A program made the position numbers and the translations under genes. The notes below the pieces were generated by a model. The model saw nothing but the letters and a program-made list of their open reading frames with translations. It ran no database searches and was not told where the DNA came from. This document shows positions 1-8,852 of a stretch of DNA of 64,000 nt, piece after piece (the first letter of the stretch is position 1; every line of letters begins with the position of its first letter). The DNA comes from Rhodococcoides corynebacterioides NBRC 14404 (GTDB taxonomy: Bacteria > Actinomycetota > Actinomycetes > Mycobacteriales > Mycobacteriaceae), in assembly GCF_001894765.1 (NCBI RefSeq), contig NZ_BCWV01000003.1:795679-859678 (forward strand). Direction: 5' to 3'.

Positions 1-1
1 C

Positions 2-673
2 AAACAGGCCACGGTCACCCGGGTGGGGGCCGCCGAGGCCGTGCTGCGCGAACTGCGCTCGGCCATCGAGGGCGGTGAGCTCGGCGTCGGCACCCGACTG
101 CCGTCGGAGGCCTCCCTCGCCACCCGGTTCGGCGTCAGCCGCTCGGTCGTCCGCGAGGCCCTGCGCTCCACCACCGCGCTCGGCCTGACCGAAACCCACA
201 CGGGCAAGGGGACCTTCGTGGTCTCGACGCGGGTCGAGGCGGACGCCGTCTTCGGTAACCACTCCGCCGAATCCCTGCGCGAGGCACGCCCACACATCGA
301 GATTCCCGCCGCCGCGCTGGCCGCCGAACGCCGCTCGGACGACGACGTCGACGCCCTGCGCGAACTGCTGCGACGCATGGAACGCGAAGCCGACCCCAAG
401 GAGTGGGTGCGGCTCGACGGCGAGCTGCACCTGCGCATCGCCACCGCGAGTGGAAACGACGTCTTCTCCGCCGTGCTCGCCGAGATCCGGGAGGCGCTCG
501 CCGGCCAGTCCGAGCGGGTCAACCTGCTCCCCGACCGCGTCACCGCCTCGAACGCGGAGCACCGCGACATCGTCGACGCCATCGCGGCGGGGTCGGCCGA
601 CGCCGCGTCGGCGGCGATGAGTCGGCACCTGCGGCGCGTCCAGGACGCGTTGGGGCAGCTCAGCACCCGCTGA
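2..673 (+). CDS. FadR-type GntR transcriptional regulator (5' end outside window)
   Basis: Transcription factor with an N-terminal winged-helix GntR domain and a C-terminal helical FCD ligand-binding domain. The helix-turn-helix reads RLPSEASLATRFGVSRSVVREAL, split here as RLPSEASLATRFG then VSRSVVREALR. It is followed by the wing GKGTFVVS. The FCD half runs from about residue 85 to the C-terminus, with the conserved LDGELHLRIATASGN stretch that supplies metal or acid ligands in the family. A GTG at 23 could start it, but the frame is open upstream to the window edge (KQATVTRV precedes), so the true start probably lies outside. FCD regulators usually control an adjacent transporter or catabolic gene, and that gene is not visible. 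The copper genes downstream have their own promoter. Confidence 0.85.
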   Translation, partial: KQATVTRVGAAEAVLRELRSAIEGGELGVGTRLPSEASLATRFGVSRSVVREALRSTTALGLTETHTGKGTFVVSTRVEADAVFGNHSAESLREARPHIEIPAAALAAERRSDDDVDALRELLRRMEREADPKEWVRLDGELHLRIATASGNDVFSAVLAEIREALAGQSERVNLLPDRVTASNAEHRDIVDAIAAGSADAASAAMSRHLRRVQDALGQLSTR

Positions 674-682
674 TCGGGAGGG

Positions 683-710
683 TTGACGCCATACCCCTGG
701 GGGGTACCCT
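683..710 (+). promoter_or_regulatory. copZ promoter, probably leaderless
   Basis: TTGACG at 683-688 and TACCCT at 705-710, 16 bp apart, form a good -35/-10 pair. The expected start of transcription falls at the copZ ATG (717), so the mRNA should have little or no leader. No Shine-Dalgarno sequence is present between the -10 and the ATG. Confidence 0.6.
692..706 (+). promoter_or_regulatory. CsoR-like copper operator
   Basis: Perfect inverted repeat TACCCC-TGG-GGGGTA placed between the -35 and -10 elements of the copZ promoter. It matches the ATACCCC/GGGGTAT style of actinobacterial CsoR operators. Occupancy would block RNA polymerase, and Cu(I) binding to CsoR would release it. No csoR gene is in the window. 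Confidence 0.6.
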
Positions 711-716
711 GAAGAC

Positions 717-926
717 ATGACCACCACGAGCATCACCGTCACCGGCATGACCTGCGCCCATTGCGTGAACGCCGTGACCGAGGAGGTCGGCGCTCTCGAC
801 GGCGTCACCGGAGTCACCGTCGATCTCGCCACCGGCCGGGTCGACGTCGAGTCCGACGCCCCCGTGTCGGCCGACGCCCTCGCCGCCGCCGTCGACGAGG
901 CCGGGTACGAGATCGCACCGTCGTGA
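717..926 (+). CDS. copZ: Copper chaperone (heavy-metal-associated domain)
   Basis: A 69-residue cytosolic protein consisting of a single HMA domain. The metal-binding loop GMTCAHC is at residues 10-16, so Cys13 and Cys16 are the predicted Cu(I) ligands. The rest follows the usual ferredoxin-like fold length. CopZ proteins carry Cu(I) to the exporting ATPase and to the regulator. The gene overlaps the next (ATPase) gene by 4 nt (GTGA), which supports co-translation and a shared role in copper export. It is likely leaderless, starting at the ATG that falls at the predicted transcription start. Confidence 0.9.
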   Translation: MTTTSITVTGMTCAHCVNAVTEEVGALDGVTGVTVDLATGRVDVESDAPVSADALAAAVDEAGYEIAPS

Positions 927-3205
927 CGACGACGTCCCCGGCCGTCGCGCCCGTCCTGCGCCTCGACATCGGCGGGATGACCTGCGCATCCTGCGCCGCG
1001 CGGATCGAGAAGAAGCTGAACCGACTCGACGGCGTGACGGCGACGGTCAACTACGCCACCGAGCAGGCCGTCGTCGAGACCGCCACCGTCACCACCGACG
1101 AGCTGGTCGCCGCGGTGGAGAAGGCCGGCTACACCGCGACCGTGCCGACGCCCGATCCCGAGCCGGACGGCGAGTCCGAATCCGCGTCCCCGCCGGCCGC
1201 CGATCCCCTCCGCACGCGGCTGGTGGTCTCCACCTGGCTCACCGTGCCCGTCGTCGCGATGGCGATGATCCCCACCCTGCAGTTCGAGTACTGGCAGTGG
1301 CTCTCCCTCACGCTCGCCGCTCCCGTGGTGGTGTGGGGCGGTCTGCCGTTCCACCGCGCCGCCTGGACCAACCTCCGCCACGGCGCCACCACCATGGACA
1401 CCCTGGTGTCCGTGGGCACGCTCGCCGCCTTCGGCTGGTCGCTCTACGCGCTGTTCCTCGGCCACGCCGGAATGCCGGGCATGACCCACGCCTTCCGGTT
1501 CACGGTGGAGCGATCCGACGGCGCGGGCAACATCTACCTCGAAGCCGCCGCGGGCGTGACCACCTTCCTGCTCGCGGGTCGCTACCTGGAGGCGCGCTCG
1601 AAGCGCAGCGCCGGCGCCGCCCTGCGCGCCCTGCTCGACGTCGGGTCCAAGACCGCCACCGTGCTGCGCCACGGACGCGAGACCACCGTGCGCGCCGACG
1701 ATCTGGTGGTCGGCGACGTCCTGGTGGTGCGTCCCGGCGAGAAGATCGCGGCCGACGGCGTCGTCACGGTGGGGACGTCGTCGATCGACGCGTCGGCGAT
1801 CACCGGCGAGTCCGTCCCCGCCACCGTCGAGCCCGGCGACGCCGTCACCGGCGGCACCGTCAACGTGGGCAACGCACTCGAGATCACGGCCACCCGCGTC
1901 GGACCCGACACGGCGCTGGCACACATGGCGCGCATCGTCGAGGACGCCCAGAACGGCAAGGCCGACGCGCAGCGGTTGGCCGATCGGGTCTCGGCCGTGT
2001 TCGTCCCCGTCGTCATCGCCCTCGCCGCGGCCACGCTGATCGGGTGGATGCTGCTCGACGGCAGCTGGTCCGCCGCGTTCACCGCGGCCGTCGCGGTGCT
2101 GATCATCGCGTGCCCGTGCGCACTCGGACTGGCGACGCCGACGGCCCTGCTCGTCGGCACGGGACGCGGCGCGCAGCTCGGCGTGCTGATCAAGGGCCCG
2201 GAGGTGCTCGAGCGGACCCGCCGCGTGGACACCGTGGTGCTCGACAAGACCGGCACGGTCACCACCGGCGTCATGACGGTGCGGTCGGTGGTCACGGACG
2301 GAGCGGACACCGACGAGGCCGACGTTCTCCGCCTCGCCGCCGGCGCCGAGTCGCGCTCCGAACACCCCGTCGCCCGGGCGATCGTGCGTGCCGTGGGTTC
2401 GGTACCTACCGCCACCGTGCCCGCCGCTACCGGGGCCGAGAACCTGCCCGGTCTCGGGGTCCGCGCGACGGTGGACGGCCGCCGGGTCACCGTCGGACGT
2501 CCCGATCTGCTGGGCGCACTGCCGACGGCCCTCGACGACGCCGTCACCGCGGCCGAGTCCGCGGGTGCCACGGCCGTCGTCGTCGCGCTGGACGAGCGGC
2601 CGGTGGCCGTCGTCGCCGTGGCCGACACGGTGAAGGACACCTCCGCCGAGGCGATTCGCGAATTGCGGGAGCTCGGCCTCGAGCCGATCCTGCTGACCGG
2701 CGACAACGCGGCCGCCGCGCAGGACGTCGCGACGCGCGTGGGCATCGACCGCGTGCTGGCGGGAGTTCTGCCGGAGGGGAAGGTGTCCGCGATCGCCGAC
2801 CTGCAGCGCGAGGGTCGGGTCGTCGCGATGATCGGCGACGGCGTGAACGACGCCGCGGCCCTGGCGACCGCCGATCTGGGGTTGTCGATGGGCACCGGCA
2901 CCGACGCCGCCATCGAGGCCGGCGACCTCACCCTGGTCCGCGGCGACCTGCGGACGGCCGTGGACGCCGTCCGACTGTCGCGGGCGACGCTGCGGACGAT
3001 CCGGGTCAACCTGTTCTGGGCGTTCGCCTACAACGTCGCGGCCATTCCGCTCGCTGCGGCGGGCATGCTGAATCCCATGTTCGCCGGTGCGGCGATGGCA
3101 CTGAGTTCCGTGTTCGTGGTGACCAATTCGCTACGCCTGCGGAGATTCCGATCCGCGGTGACGGAGCAGTCCGTTCCCCCGGCGCAGGGTCCGCGAGCGG
3201 ACTAG
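923..3205 (+). CDS. copA: Cu(I)-exporting P1B-type ATPase
   Basis: A 760-residue heavy-metal-translocating ATPase. In order: one N-terminal HMA domain (GMTCASC near residue 20), transmembrane helices, actuator motif TGES at 294-297, the transmembrane metal site CPC at 397-399, phosphorylation site DKTGT with Asp441, the SEHP motif of the nucleotide-binding domain, and the hinge GDGVND at about 638. The last helices contain FAYN and MALSS, the P1B-1 signature for Cu(I)/Ag(I). The chosen GTG start (923) overlaps the copZ stop. A longer upstream reading in this frame only shadows copZ. It pumps Cu(I) out of the cytosol at the expense of ATP. M. tuberculosis CtpV is a known relative. Confidence 0.93.
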   Translation: MTTTSPAVAPVLRLDIGGMTCASCAARIEKKLNRLDGVTATVNYATEQAVVETATVTTDELVAAVEKAGYTATVPTPDPEPDGESESASPPAADPLRTRLVVSTWLTVPVVAMAMIPTLQFEYWQWLSLTLAAPVVVWGGLPFHRAAWTNLRHGATTMDTLVSVGTLAAFGWSLYALFLGHAGMPGMTHAFRFTVERSDGAGNIYLEAAAGVTTFLLAGRYLEARSKRSAGAALRALLDVGSKTATVLRHGRETTVRADDLVVGDVLVVRPGEKIAADGVVTVGTSSIDASAITGESVPATVEPGDAVTGGTVNVGNALEITATRVGPDTALAHMARIVEDAQNGKADAQRLADRVSAVFVPVVIALAAATLIGWMLLDGSWSAAFTAAVAVLIIACPCALGLATPTALLVGTGRGAQLGVLIKGPEVLERTRRVDTVVLDKTGTVTTGVMTVRSVVTDGADTDEADVLRLAAGAESRSEHPVARAIVRAVGSVPTATVPAATGAENLPGLGVRATVDGRRVTVGRPDLLGALPTALDDAVTAAESAGATAVVVALDERPVAVVAVADTVKDTSAEAIRELRELGLEPILLTGDNAAAAQDVATRVGIDRVLAGVLPEGKVSAIADLQREGRVVAMIGDGVNDAAALATADLGLSMGTGTDAAIEAGDLTLVRGDLRTAVDAVRLSRATLRTIRVNLFWAFAYNVAAIPLAAAGMLNPMFAGAAMALSSVFVVTNSLRLRRFRSAVTEQSVPPAQGPRAD

Positions 3206-3208
3206 TCT
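3203..3208 (+). promoter_or_regulatory. -10 element of a leaderless promoter (sigG-like gene)
   Basis: TAGTCT ends 7 nt before the ATG at 3216, and no ribosome binding site lies between. The hexamer overlaps the stop codon of the copper ATPase gene. Confidence 0.5.
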
Positions 3209-3215
3209 CTCGCGC

Positions 3216-4217
3216 ATGACCGTGACGCAGGACGGTGCGCGGCGAGCGGCGACCCCCGGGCGGCCCGACGAGTTCATGACCCTCGCCGAGCCGCACCGTC
3301 GTGAACTGCTGGCGCACTGCTACCGCATGACCGGCTCGATCCACGACGCCGAGGACCTGGTGCAGGACACGTTCGTCCGCGGCTGGAAGGCGTACGGAAA
3401 TTTCAAGGGCGACTCGTCGCTGCGCACCTGGCTGTACCGCATCGCCACCAACACCTGCCTGACGTCGCTCGAGGGTCGCGCGCGTCGGCCGCTGCCGTCC
3501 GGGCTCGGCGCACCGTCGGCCGACCCGTCGGACGAGTTGGTCGAGCGCCACGAGATCGCCTGGCTCGAGCCGTTCCCCAGCCGGGATTCCGACGACGATC
3601 CGGCGACGGCGGCCGTCACCCGCGATTCCGTACGACTGGCTTTCGTCGCTGCGCTGCAACACCTCTCGGCTCGACAGCGTGCGGTGCTGGTGCTGCGCGA
3701 GGTGCTGCAGTGGAAGGCGGCCGAGGTGGCCGAACTCCTGGGCACCTCCACCGCGGCGGTCAACAGCCTGCTCCAGCGCGCCCGTGGTCAGATCGAGCAG
3801 ATCATGCCCAGTGAGGACGATGTCGACGAACCCGAATCACCGGCGACGCGGGAGCTGCTCCAGCGGTACGTCGAGGGCTTCGAGACCTACGACATCGACG
3901 GCATCGTGAAGCTCTTCGCCGCCGAGGCGATCTGGGAGATGCCGCCGTTCACGGGGTGGTACCGCGGGCCGGCCGACATCGGCGGCCTGATCTCCACCAA
4001 GTGCCCGGCCACGGGGCCGGAATCGATGCGCATGGTCGAGACCGTCGCCAACGGTCAGCCGGCCTTCGGGCTCTACATGCTCGGCGAGGACGGCGTGCAT
4101 CGCGCGTTCCAGTTGCACGTCCTCGAGATCGTCGACGGCAAGGTCGGGCACGTGGCGTGCTTCTTCGATCTCGACCTGTTCGAGCGGTTCGGGCTGCCCG
4201 CCACCTACCCGGGCTGA
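3216..4217 (+). CDS. ECF sigma factor with C-terminal SnoaL-like domain (SigG type)
   Basis: A 333-residue RNA polymerase sigma factor. Region 2 includes DAEDLVQDTFVRGWK, and region 4 includes LSARQRAVLVLREVLQWKAAEVA with the helix-turn-helix GTSTAAVNSLLQRAR. After about residue 205 comes a SnoaL/NTF2-like domain (IDGIVKLFAAEAIWEMPPFTGWYRG), typical of the SigG group (TIGR02960, also called SigX5). These factors have no separate anti-sigma gene next door here, and the fused SnoaL-like domain is thought to regulate activity. The start at ATG 3216 is supported by the -10-like TAGTCT just upstream. The assignment to the SigG group is by whole-length resemblance. The target promoters are unknown. 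Confidence 0.85.
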   Translation: MTVTQDGARRAATPGRPDEFMTLAEPHRRELLAHCYRMTGSIHDAEDLVQDTFVRGWKAYGNFKGDSSLRTWLYRIATNTCLTSLEGRARRPLPSGLGAPSADPSDELVERHEIAWLEPFPSRDSDDDPATAAVTRDSVRLAFVAALQHLSARQRAVLVLREVLQWKAAEVAELLGTSTAAVNSLLQRARGQIEQIMPSEDDVDEPESPATRELLQRYVEGFETYDIDGIVKLFAAEAIWEMPPFTGWYRGPADIGGLISTKCPATGPESMRMVETVANGQPAFGLYMLGEDGVHRAFQLHVLEIVDGKVGHVACFFDLDLFERFGLPATYPG

Positions 4218-4231
4218 CGGTCGGGCCCGTA

Positions 4232-5224
4232 TCAGGCCACGGCGGCGTGCAGGTGCTCCTGCGCGAGCAGGCGGTAGGACGCGAGACGCTCGTCGACGTC
4301 GTCGATGCCGCTGGCCACGATGACCTCGTCCACCCCGTAGCGGTCCGCGAACTGCGTGATGTAGCGCGACGCCTCGGCCGGCGTGCCGACGGCGGTGAAC
4401 CTGGTCATTCCCTGGATCTGCCGCCCGGCGGGCGAGTCCATGATGAGGTCGACCTCCTCGGGGGTGAAGGTCTGTCCCCGGCCGACCATCTGCACCACGC
4501 GGCGGCGCAGGCCCTGCTCGCGCAGCTCGTGAGCCCGCGCAGCGCTGTCGGAGACCACCGCGTTGACGCCGGCGATCACATAGGGCTCGGCCAGGCTCGC
4601 CGACGGGCGGAACGTCTCCCGGTAGACCGAGACGGCCTCACCCAGCGAGTCGGGAGCGAAGTGGGAGGCATTGGCGTAGGGCAGGCCGAGGTGGGCGGCG
4701 AGCTGCGCGCCGAACAGCGACGATCCGAGAATGTAGAGCGGCACGTTCGTCCCGGCTCCGGGGACGGCCGCGACGCCCGGTACCCGGCTCGCGCCGGCGA
4801 GATACGCCTGCAGTTCGAGGACGTCCTGCGGGAAGGTGTCGGCGGACGACGGATCGCGACGCAGCGCCCGCATGGTGTTCTGGTCCGATCCCGGTGCACG
4901 GCCGAGGCCGAGGTCGATGCGCCCGGGATGGAGGGTCGCGAGGGTGCCGAACTGCTCCGCGACGGTCAGCGGGGAATGATTCGGCAGCATCACACCGCCG
5001 GCGCCCAGGCGAATGGTGGACGTGTGCGCGGCGACGTGCGCGATGACCACCGAGGTCGCCGACGAGGCGATGGACGGCATGTTGTGGTGTTCGGCGTACC
5101 AGACCCGGCGATAGCCCGACTCCTCCGCCGCCTGCGCCAACGCCACACTGGCAGCGAAACTGTCGGCGGCCGTACGGCCCTCGGCGATATGGGCGAGATC
5201 CAGAACGGACAGCGACACGACCAC
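4232..5224 (-). CDS. LLM-class flavin-dependent oxidoreductase
   Basis: A 330-residue luciferase-like monooxygenase of the MsnO8/YhbW type. It starts [16 protein letters not shown] and shows the family markers [36 protein letters not shown], and [14 protein letters not shown]. The GTG start at 5224 has an AGAGG ribosome site 7 nt upstream. The family uses FMNH2 delivered by a reductase to oxidise an organic substrate with O2, but the substrate cannot be told from sequence. It converges with the sigma-factor gene (14 bp between the stops) and stands alone on its strand. Confidence 0.88.
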   Translation of the reverse strand: MVVSLSVLDLAHIAEGRTAADSFAASVALAQAAEESGYRRVWYAEHHNMPSIASSATSVVIAHVAAHTSTIRLGAGGVMLPNHSPLTVAEQFGTLATLHPGRIDLGLGRAPGSDQNTMRALRRDPSSADTFPQDVLELQAYLAGASRVPGVAAVPGAGTNVPLYILGSSLFGAQLAAHLGLPYANASHFAPDSLGEAVSVYRETFRPSASLAEPYVIAGVNAVVSDSAARAHELREQGLRRRVVQMVGRGQTFTPEEVDLIMDSPAGRQIQGMTRFTAVGTPAEASRYITQFADRYGVDEVIVASGIDDVDERLASYRLLAQEHLHAAVA

Positions 5225-5470
5225 GGCAATACCTCTTTCGATAGCGACTTCTCGGAGTGCAACCGCGGGGGTGCCGTCGTTGTTCCCCGGACCTACCGCT
5301 CGGTTCCGACGTGCCCGAATCGCCGTCGATAAACCCACTCTCGCATTGTTCCGGGCATCATGGATAAACTCCGGGTCGGAACCGAATTCCACCCGACTCG
5401 TCCGTCAGGTCGACCCGTCGCGGTCGGTGTCGGTCGGGGAGTCTCCATCGCATCGAAGAGAAGGGCCGTC

Positions 5471-5824
5471 ATGGCGAAGCAGGTCTACGTGGAATTGGTC
5501 GACGACATCGACGGTTCGCCCATCAAATCGGGCAAAGGGGAAACCATCGGATTCGCGGTGGACGGCGTCGATTACGAAATCGATCTCGGTACCAAGAATG
5601 CCAAGGAATTCCGGAAGCAGCTCGACTACTGGACCGGCTACGCCACCAAGCTGAACGGGCGCGCCAAGAAGGCGAGTGCGAAGAAGGCGGCACCCACCAC
5701 CTCGACCCGAGACCCGTTGCAGACCAAGGCGATCCGAGAGTGGGCGGGGCAGAACGGATTCACCGTGTCCGCACGCGGCCGCATTCCGGCCGAGGTCGAA
5801 GCGGCCTACAACGCCGCTCAGTAA
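5471..5824 (+). CDS. lsr2: Lsr2 nucleoid-associated protein
   Basis: A 117-residue H-NS-like silencer of actinobacteria. The N-terminal dimerisation domain begins MAKQVYVELVDDIDGS. A basic linker (GRAKKASAKKAAP) follows, and the C-terminal DNA-binding domain ends with the AT-hook-like SARGRIPAEV whose RGR inserts into the minor groove of AT-rich DNA. The ATG at 5471 has GAGAAGG 7 nt upstream. The unusually long 246-bp spacer before it, with some AT-rich patches, may hold regulation (Lsr2 often autoregulates), but I could not fix a promoter. Lsr2 represses transferred AT-rich genes and bridges DNA. Confidence 0.95.
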   Translation: MAKQVYVELVDDIDGSPIKSGKGETIGFAVDGVDYEIDLGTKNAKEFRKQLDYWTGYATKLNGRAKKASAKKAAPTTSTRDPLQTKAIREWAGQNGFTVSARGRIPAEVEAAYNAAQ

Positions 5825-5870
5825 CGCCGCTCGGTCACGCCGCTCGGTCACGCCGCTCGGTCACGCCGCT
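5824..5870. repeat. 13-bp tandem repeat, 3.6 copies
   Basis: The unit ACGCCGCTCGGTC occurs at 5824-5836, 5837-5849 and 5850-5862, with a partial copy at 5863-5870. It begins at the lsr2 stop codon and runs across the stop codon of the convergent permease gene (5848-5850), so it also forms the last permease codons. The unit length is not a multiple of three. Confidence 0.9.
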
Positions 5871-7083
5871 GCACCACGGCACGTCCGACCAGCCCGAGGG
5901 AGACCACGGCCGCACCCACCGCGACGGACGTCGGCGGCAGCGACACCACGAGCGCGCCGCAGCCGAGCAGCCCCACCCACTGCAGAATTCGGGGATAGCG
6001 CCGAGCGGTTCCGCGCTGCCGTGCCGCGGCGATATCGGCCACCGCGTAGTACAGCAACACTCCGAACGACGAGAATCCGATCATCTCGCGGATATCGATC
6101 GTCGCCGCGAGAATCACGATCACCGCCGCGATCGTCAGGGTGGCCGCCCGCGGGGTCGACCGCGCGTCGTCGATGCGCGCGAGTCGTGCCGGCAGATCAC
6201 CCTCCCGCGCCATGGCCAGGGTGGTCCGGGAGAGTCCGGCGAGCAGCGCGAGCAGCGCACCCGACGACGCGAGCACGGCGGCGCCGCGCACCGCGGCGTC
6301 CAGCGCCGGATGCTCCAGCTCGGCGACGGCCGCCGCGAGCGGAGCGGAGGAGCCGGCCACACCGTCGACCCCGAGAATGCCGAGCACGGTCACCGCGACG
6401 GCCGCGTACGTCACCACCACGACCGCGAAGGCGAGCACCACGGCCCGCGGGATGGTGCGCGCCGGATCGCGCACCTCCTCACCGAGAGTGGCGATCCGGG
6501 CGTACCCCGCGAAGGCGAAGAACAGAATCCCCGCTGCCCCCAGCACTCCGCCGAGGCCCGGACCGCTCGACGGGACGACGGCGGCCAGGTCGGGTGACGA
6601 CGCCGCCCCGGCGACCACCGCGGCCAGCAGCACCGCACCCACCACGGCCACGACGACGCGAGTGGCGAACGCGGTGCGGGTGATGCCGGCGAGGTCGATC
6701 GCGGTGACCACGAGGACCACCACGACGGCGACCGGGCGAGCATGGTCGGGCCAGGCGTAGGCGCCGACGGTCCAGGCCATCGCAGCGCAACTCGCGGTCT
6801 TGCCCACCACGAAGCACCAGCCCGCGGCGAACCCCCACCACTCGTTCAGTTCGGCTCGGCCGTAGGCGTAGACACCGCCCGACGTCGGATGTTGCGCGGC
6901 CAACTGGGCGGTGGACGTCGCGTTGCAGAAGGCCACCACGGCGGCGACCGCCAGAGCGGGCAGCAACCAGGACCCGGCAGCCGCCGCGGCCGGACCCAGC
7001 GCGGCGAAGATCCCCGCCCCGATCATCGATCCCACCCCGATGGCCACCGCGTCGAACGTTCCGAGTCGTCTCGCGAGCGGCAC
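5848..7083 (-). CDS. APC-family amino-acid permease
   Basis: About 411 residues and roughly 12 hydrophobic segments. The first helix carries the substrate-binding signature IGVGSMIGAGIFAALGPAA of the amino acid-polyamine-organocation superfamily. Later helices show GFAAGWCFVVGKTAS and FAFAGYARIATLGEEVRDPART, both usual for the family. It imports amino acids by H+ symport or exchange, with the specificity unknown. Two GTG codons could start it, at 7092 and 7083. I chose 7083 because a TAGAGT -10 hexamer ends 7 nt upstream of it, as in other leaderless genes of this window. The last codons lie in a 13-bp tandem repeat shared with the lsr2 3' end. Confidence 0.85.
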   Translation of the reverse strand: MPLARRLGTFDAVAIGVGSMIGAGIFAALGPAAAAAGSWLLPALAVAAVVAFCNATSTAQLAAQHPTSGGVYAYGRAELNEWWGFAAGWCFVVGKTASCAAMAWTVGAYAWPDHARPVAVVVVLVVTAIDLAGITRTAFATRVVVAVVGAVLLAAVVAGAASSPDLAAVVPSSGPGLGGVLGAAGILFFAFAGYARIATLGEEVRDPARTIPRAVVLAFAVVVVTYAAVAVTVLGILGVDGVAGSSAPLAAAVAELEHPALDAAVRGAAVLASSGALLALLAGLSRTTLAMAREGDLPARLARIDDARSTPRAATLTIAAVIVILAATIDIREMIGFSSFGVLLYYAVADIAAARQRGTARRYPRILQWVGLLGCGALVVSLPPTSVAVGAAVVSLGLVGRAVVQRRDRAA

Positions 7084-7090
7084 GGCGGTC

Positions 7091-7096
7091 ACTCTA
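7091..7096 (-). promoter_or_regulatory. -10 element of a leaderless promoter (permease)
   Basis: On the minus strand TAGAGT lies 7 nt before the GTG at 7083. This decides between two possible GTG starts. Confidence 0.45.
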
Positions 7097-7225
7097 GGTG
7101 GACGGCGGCCGGTGCGCGTTTCGATGAATGGCGATTAACCGAAACCGGCCCGCCGCAGGGTGTGCTGCGTTAGCGTCGGTCGCACCGCTGCCCGCTGTGC
7201 TCGTCCCACCCACCCGGAGGAACCC

Positions 7226-8851
7226 GTGTCCGAGCCGTCCCTGTCCGCCGGTGAGACCACCACACCGCTGCTCACCGACACCATCGGCGACGACTTCGAC
7301 CGCACCGTCGCCCGCGTCGGGTCGAACGACGCGCTGATCGACGTGGCGTCGGGACGTCGGTGGACGTACGACGAGCTGCGTCGCGACGTCGACGCCGTCG
7401 CCCGCGGGCTGCTGGCCGACGGGGTCGCGGTGGGGGATCGCGTCGCCGTCTGGGCACCCAATCGGCCCGAGTGGACGATCCTGCAGTACGCCACCGCCAA
7501 GATCGGCGCGGTGCTGGTGACCGTCAACCCGGCCTACCGCGCGCGAGAGCTGCAGTACGTGCTGACGCAGGCGCAGGTGTCGATCCTGGTGGCCGTCACC
7601 GCACACGCGACCAGTGACTACGCCGCGATGATCGAGGAGGTCCGCGGCGACTGCCCCGATCTGCGCCGCGTGGTGTTCATGGACACCGACGACTGGGCGG
7701 CGGTCGCGCAGGCGGGGGAGACGGTGTCGGCGGAGACGCTGGCGACCCGCTCGGCCGAGCTGACGGCGGACGACGCGATCAACATCCAGTACACCTCGGG
7801 CACCACCGGCTTCCCCAAGGGCGCGACCCTGAGCCACCGGAACATCCTCAACAACGGCTACTTCGTCGGCGAGCTCTGCCACTACACGGAACGCGATCGC
7901 GTCTGCATTCCGGTGCCGTTCTATCACTGCTTCGGCATGGTGATGGGCAACCTGGCCTGCACCTCGCACGGTGCAGCGATGGTGATTCCGGGTCCGTCGT
8001 TCGACCCCGCCGCGGTGCTGCGGGCGGTGTCGGCGGAGCGATGCACGTCGCTCTACGGCGTGCCGACCATGTTCATCGCCGTCCTCGCCGCGCTCGACGG
8101 CGCCGGCGACGACAGTGCAGCCGACCACGACCTCGGCAGCCTGCGCACCGGCATCATGGCCGGTTCACCGTGCCCCACCGAGGTGATGAAGCAGGTGATC
8201 GAAGTCCTCGGCATGACCGAGGTGTCCATCGCGTACGGGATGACCGAGACGTCACCGGTCTCGTTGCAGACCCGCTCGGACGACACCCTCGAGCAGCGGG
8301 TGTCCACCGTCGGTCGCGTCGGCCCGCACCTCGAGGTGAAGATCGTGGACCCGGTGACGGGGGAGACGGTGCCGCGCGGCGAGCCGGGCGAGCTGTGCAC
8401 CCGCGGCTACTCGGTGATGCTGGGGTACTGGAACAACCCCGAGAAGACCGCCGAGGCCATCGACGACGACCGGTGGATGCACACCGGCGACATCGGGATC
8501 ATGGACGACGACGGCTACGTCGCCGTCACCGGCCGGATCAAGGACATGGTGATCCGGGGCGGCGAGAACATCTACCCGCGCGAGATCGAGGAGTTCCTCT
8601 ACACGCACCCCGACATCCTCGACGCGCAGGTGGTCGGCATTCCCGATGCGAAGTACGGCGAGGAACTGCTGGCCTGCGTGCGGCTGCGCGACGGGGCGGC
8701 GACCCTCACTGCGGACGACCTGCGCGAGTTCTGTCGAGGACAGCTGGCGCACTACAAGATTCCCCGCTACGTCGAGGTGCTCGACGAGTTCCCCATGACC
8801 GTGACGGGCAAGGTCCGCAAGATCGAGCTGCGGGAGCGGTTCGCGCGGTAG
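7226..8851 (+). CDS. AMP-binding acyl-CoA synthetase (FadD-like)
   Basis: A 541-residue acyl-adenylate-forming enzyme. The phosphate loop [10 protein letters not shown] starts at residue 190. [13 protein letters not shown] is the A5 motif, and the hinge and C-terminal domain show [20 protein letters not shown], then [13 protein letters not shown] and a final [14 protein letters not shown] with the catalytic lysine. It activates a carboxylic acid to acyl-AMP and then acyl-CoA. Length and motifs fit medium-chain or fatty acyl-CoA ligases such as ACSF2 or FadD35. The GTG at 7226 has GGAGG 5 nt upstream, which rules out the longer in-frame reading. It is monocistronic, convergent with the polyketide synthase gene (1 bp between stops), and could supply that enzyme's acyl-CoA starter (inference). 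Confidence 0.88.
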   Translation: MSEPSLSAGETTTPLLTDTIGDDFDRTVARVGSNDALIDVASGRRWTYDELRRDVDAVARGLLADGVAVGDRVAVWAPNRPEWTILQYATAKIGAVLVTVNPAYRARELQYVLTQAQVSILVAVTAHATSDYAAMIEEVRGDCPDLRRVVFMDTDDWAAVAQAGETVSAETLATRSAELTADDAINIQYTSGTTGFPKGATLSHRNILNNGYFVGELCHYTERDRVCIPVPFYHCFGMVMGNLACTSHGAAMVIPGPSFDPAAVLRAVSAERCTSLYGVPTMFIAVLAALDGAGDDSAADHDLGSLRTGIMAGSPCPTEVMKQVIEVLGMTEVSIAYGMTETSPVSLQTRSDDTLEQRVSTVGRVGPHLEVKIVDPVTGETVPRGEPGELCTRGYSVMLGYWNNPEKTAEAIDDDRWMHTGDIGIMDDDGYVAVTGRIKDMVIRGGENIYPREIEEFLYTHPDILDAQVVGIPDAKYGEELLACVRLRDGAATLTADDLREFCRGQLAHYKIPRYVEVLDEFPMTVTGKVRKIELRERFAR

Positions 8852-8852
8852 G

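Noticed and set aside
1582..3009. Long open frame antisense to the copper ATPase gene
   Set aside because: Ser/Arg/Thr-biased low-complexity translation with no domain. It mirrors the GC-rich third positions of the real gene.
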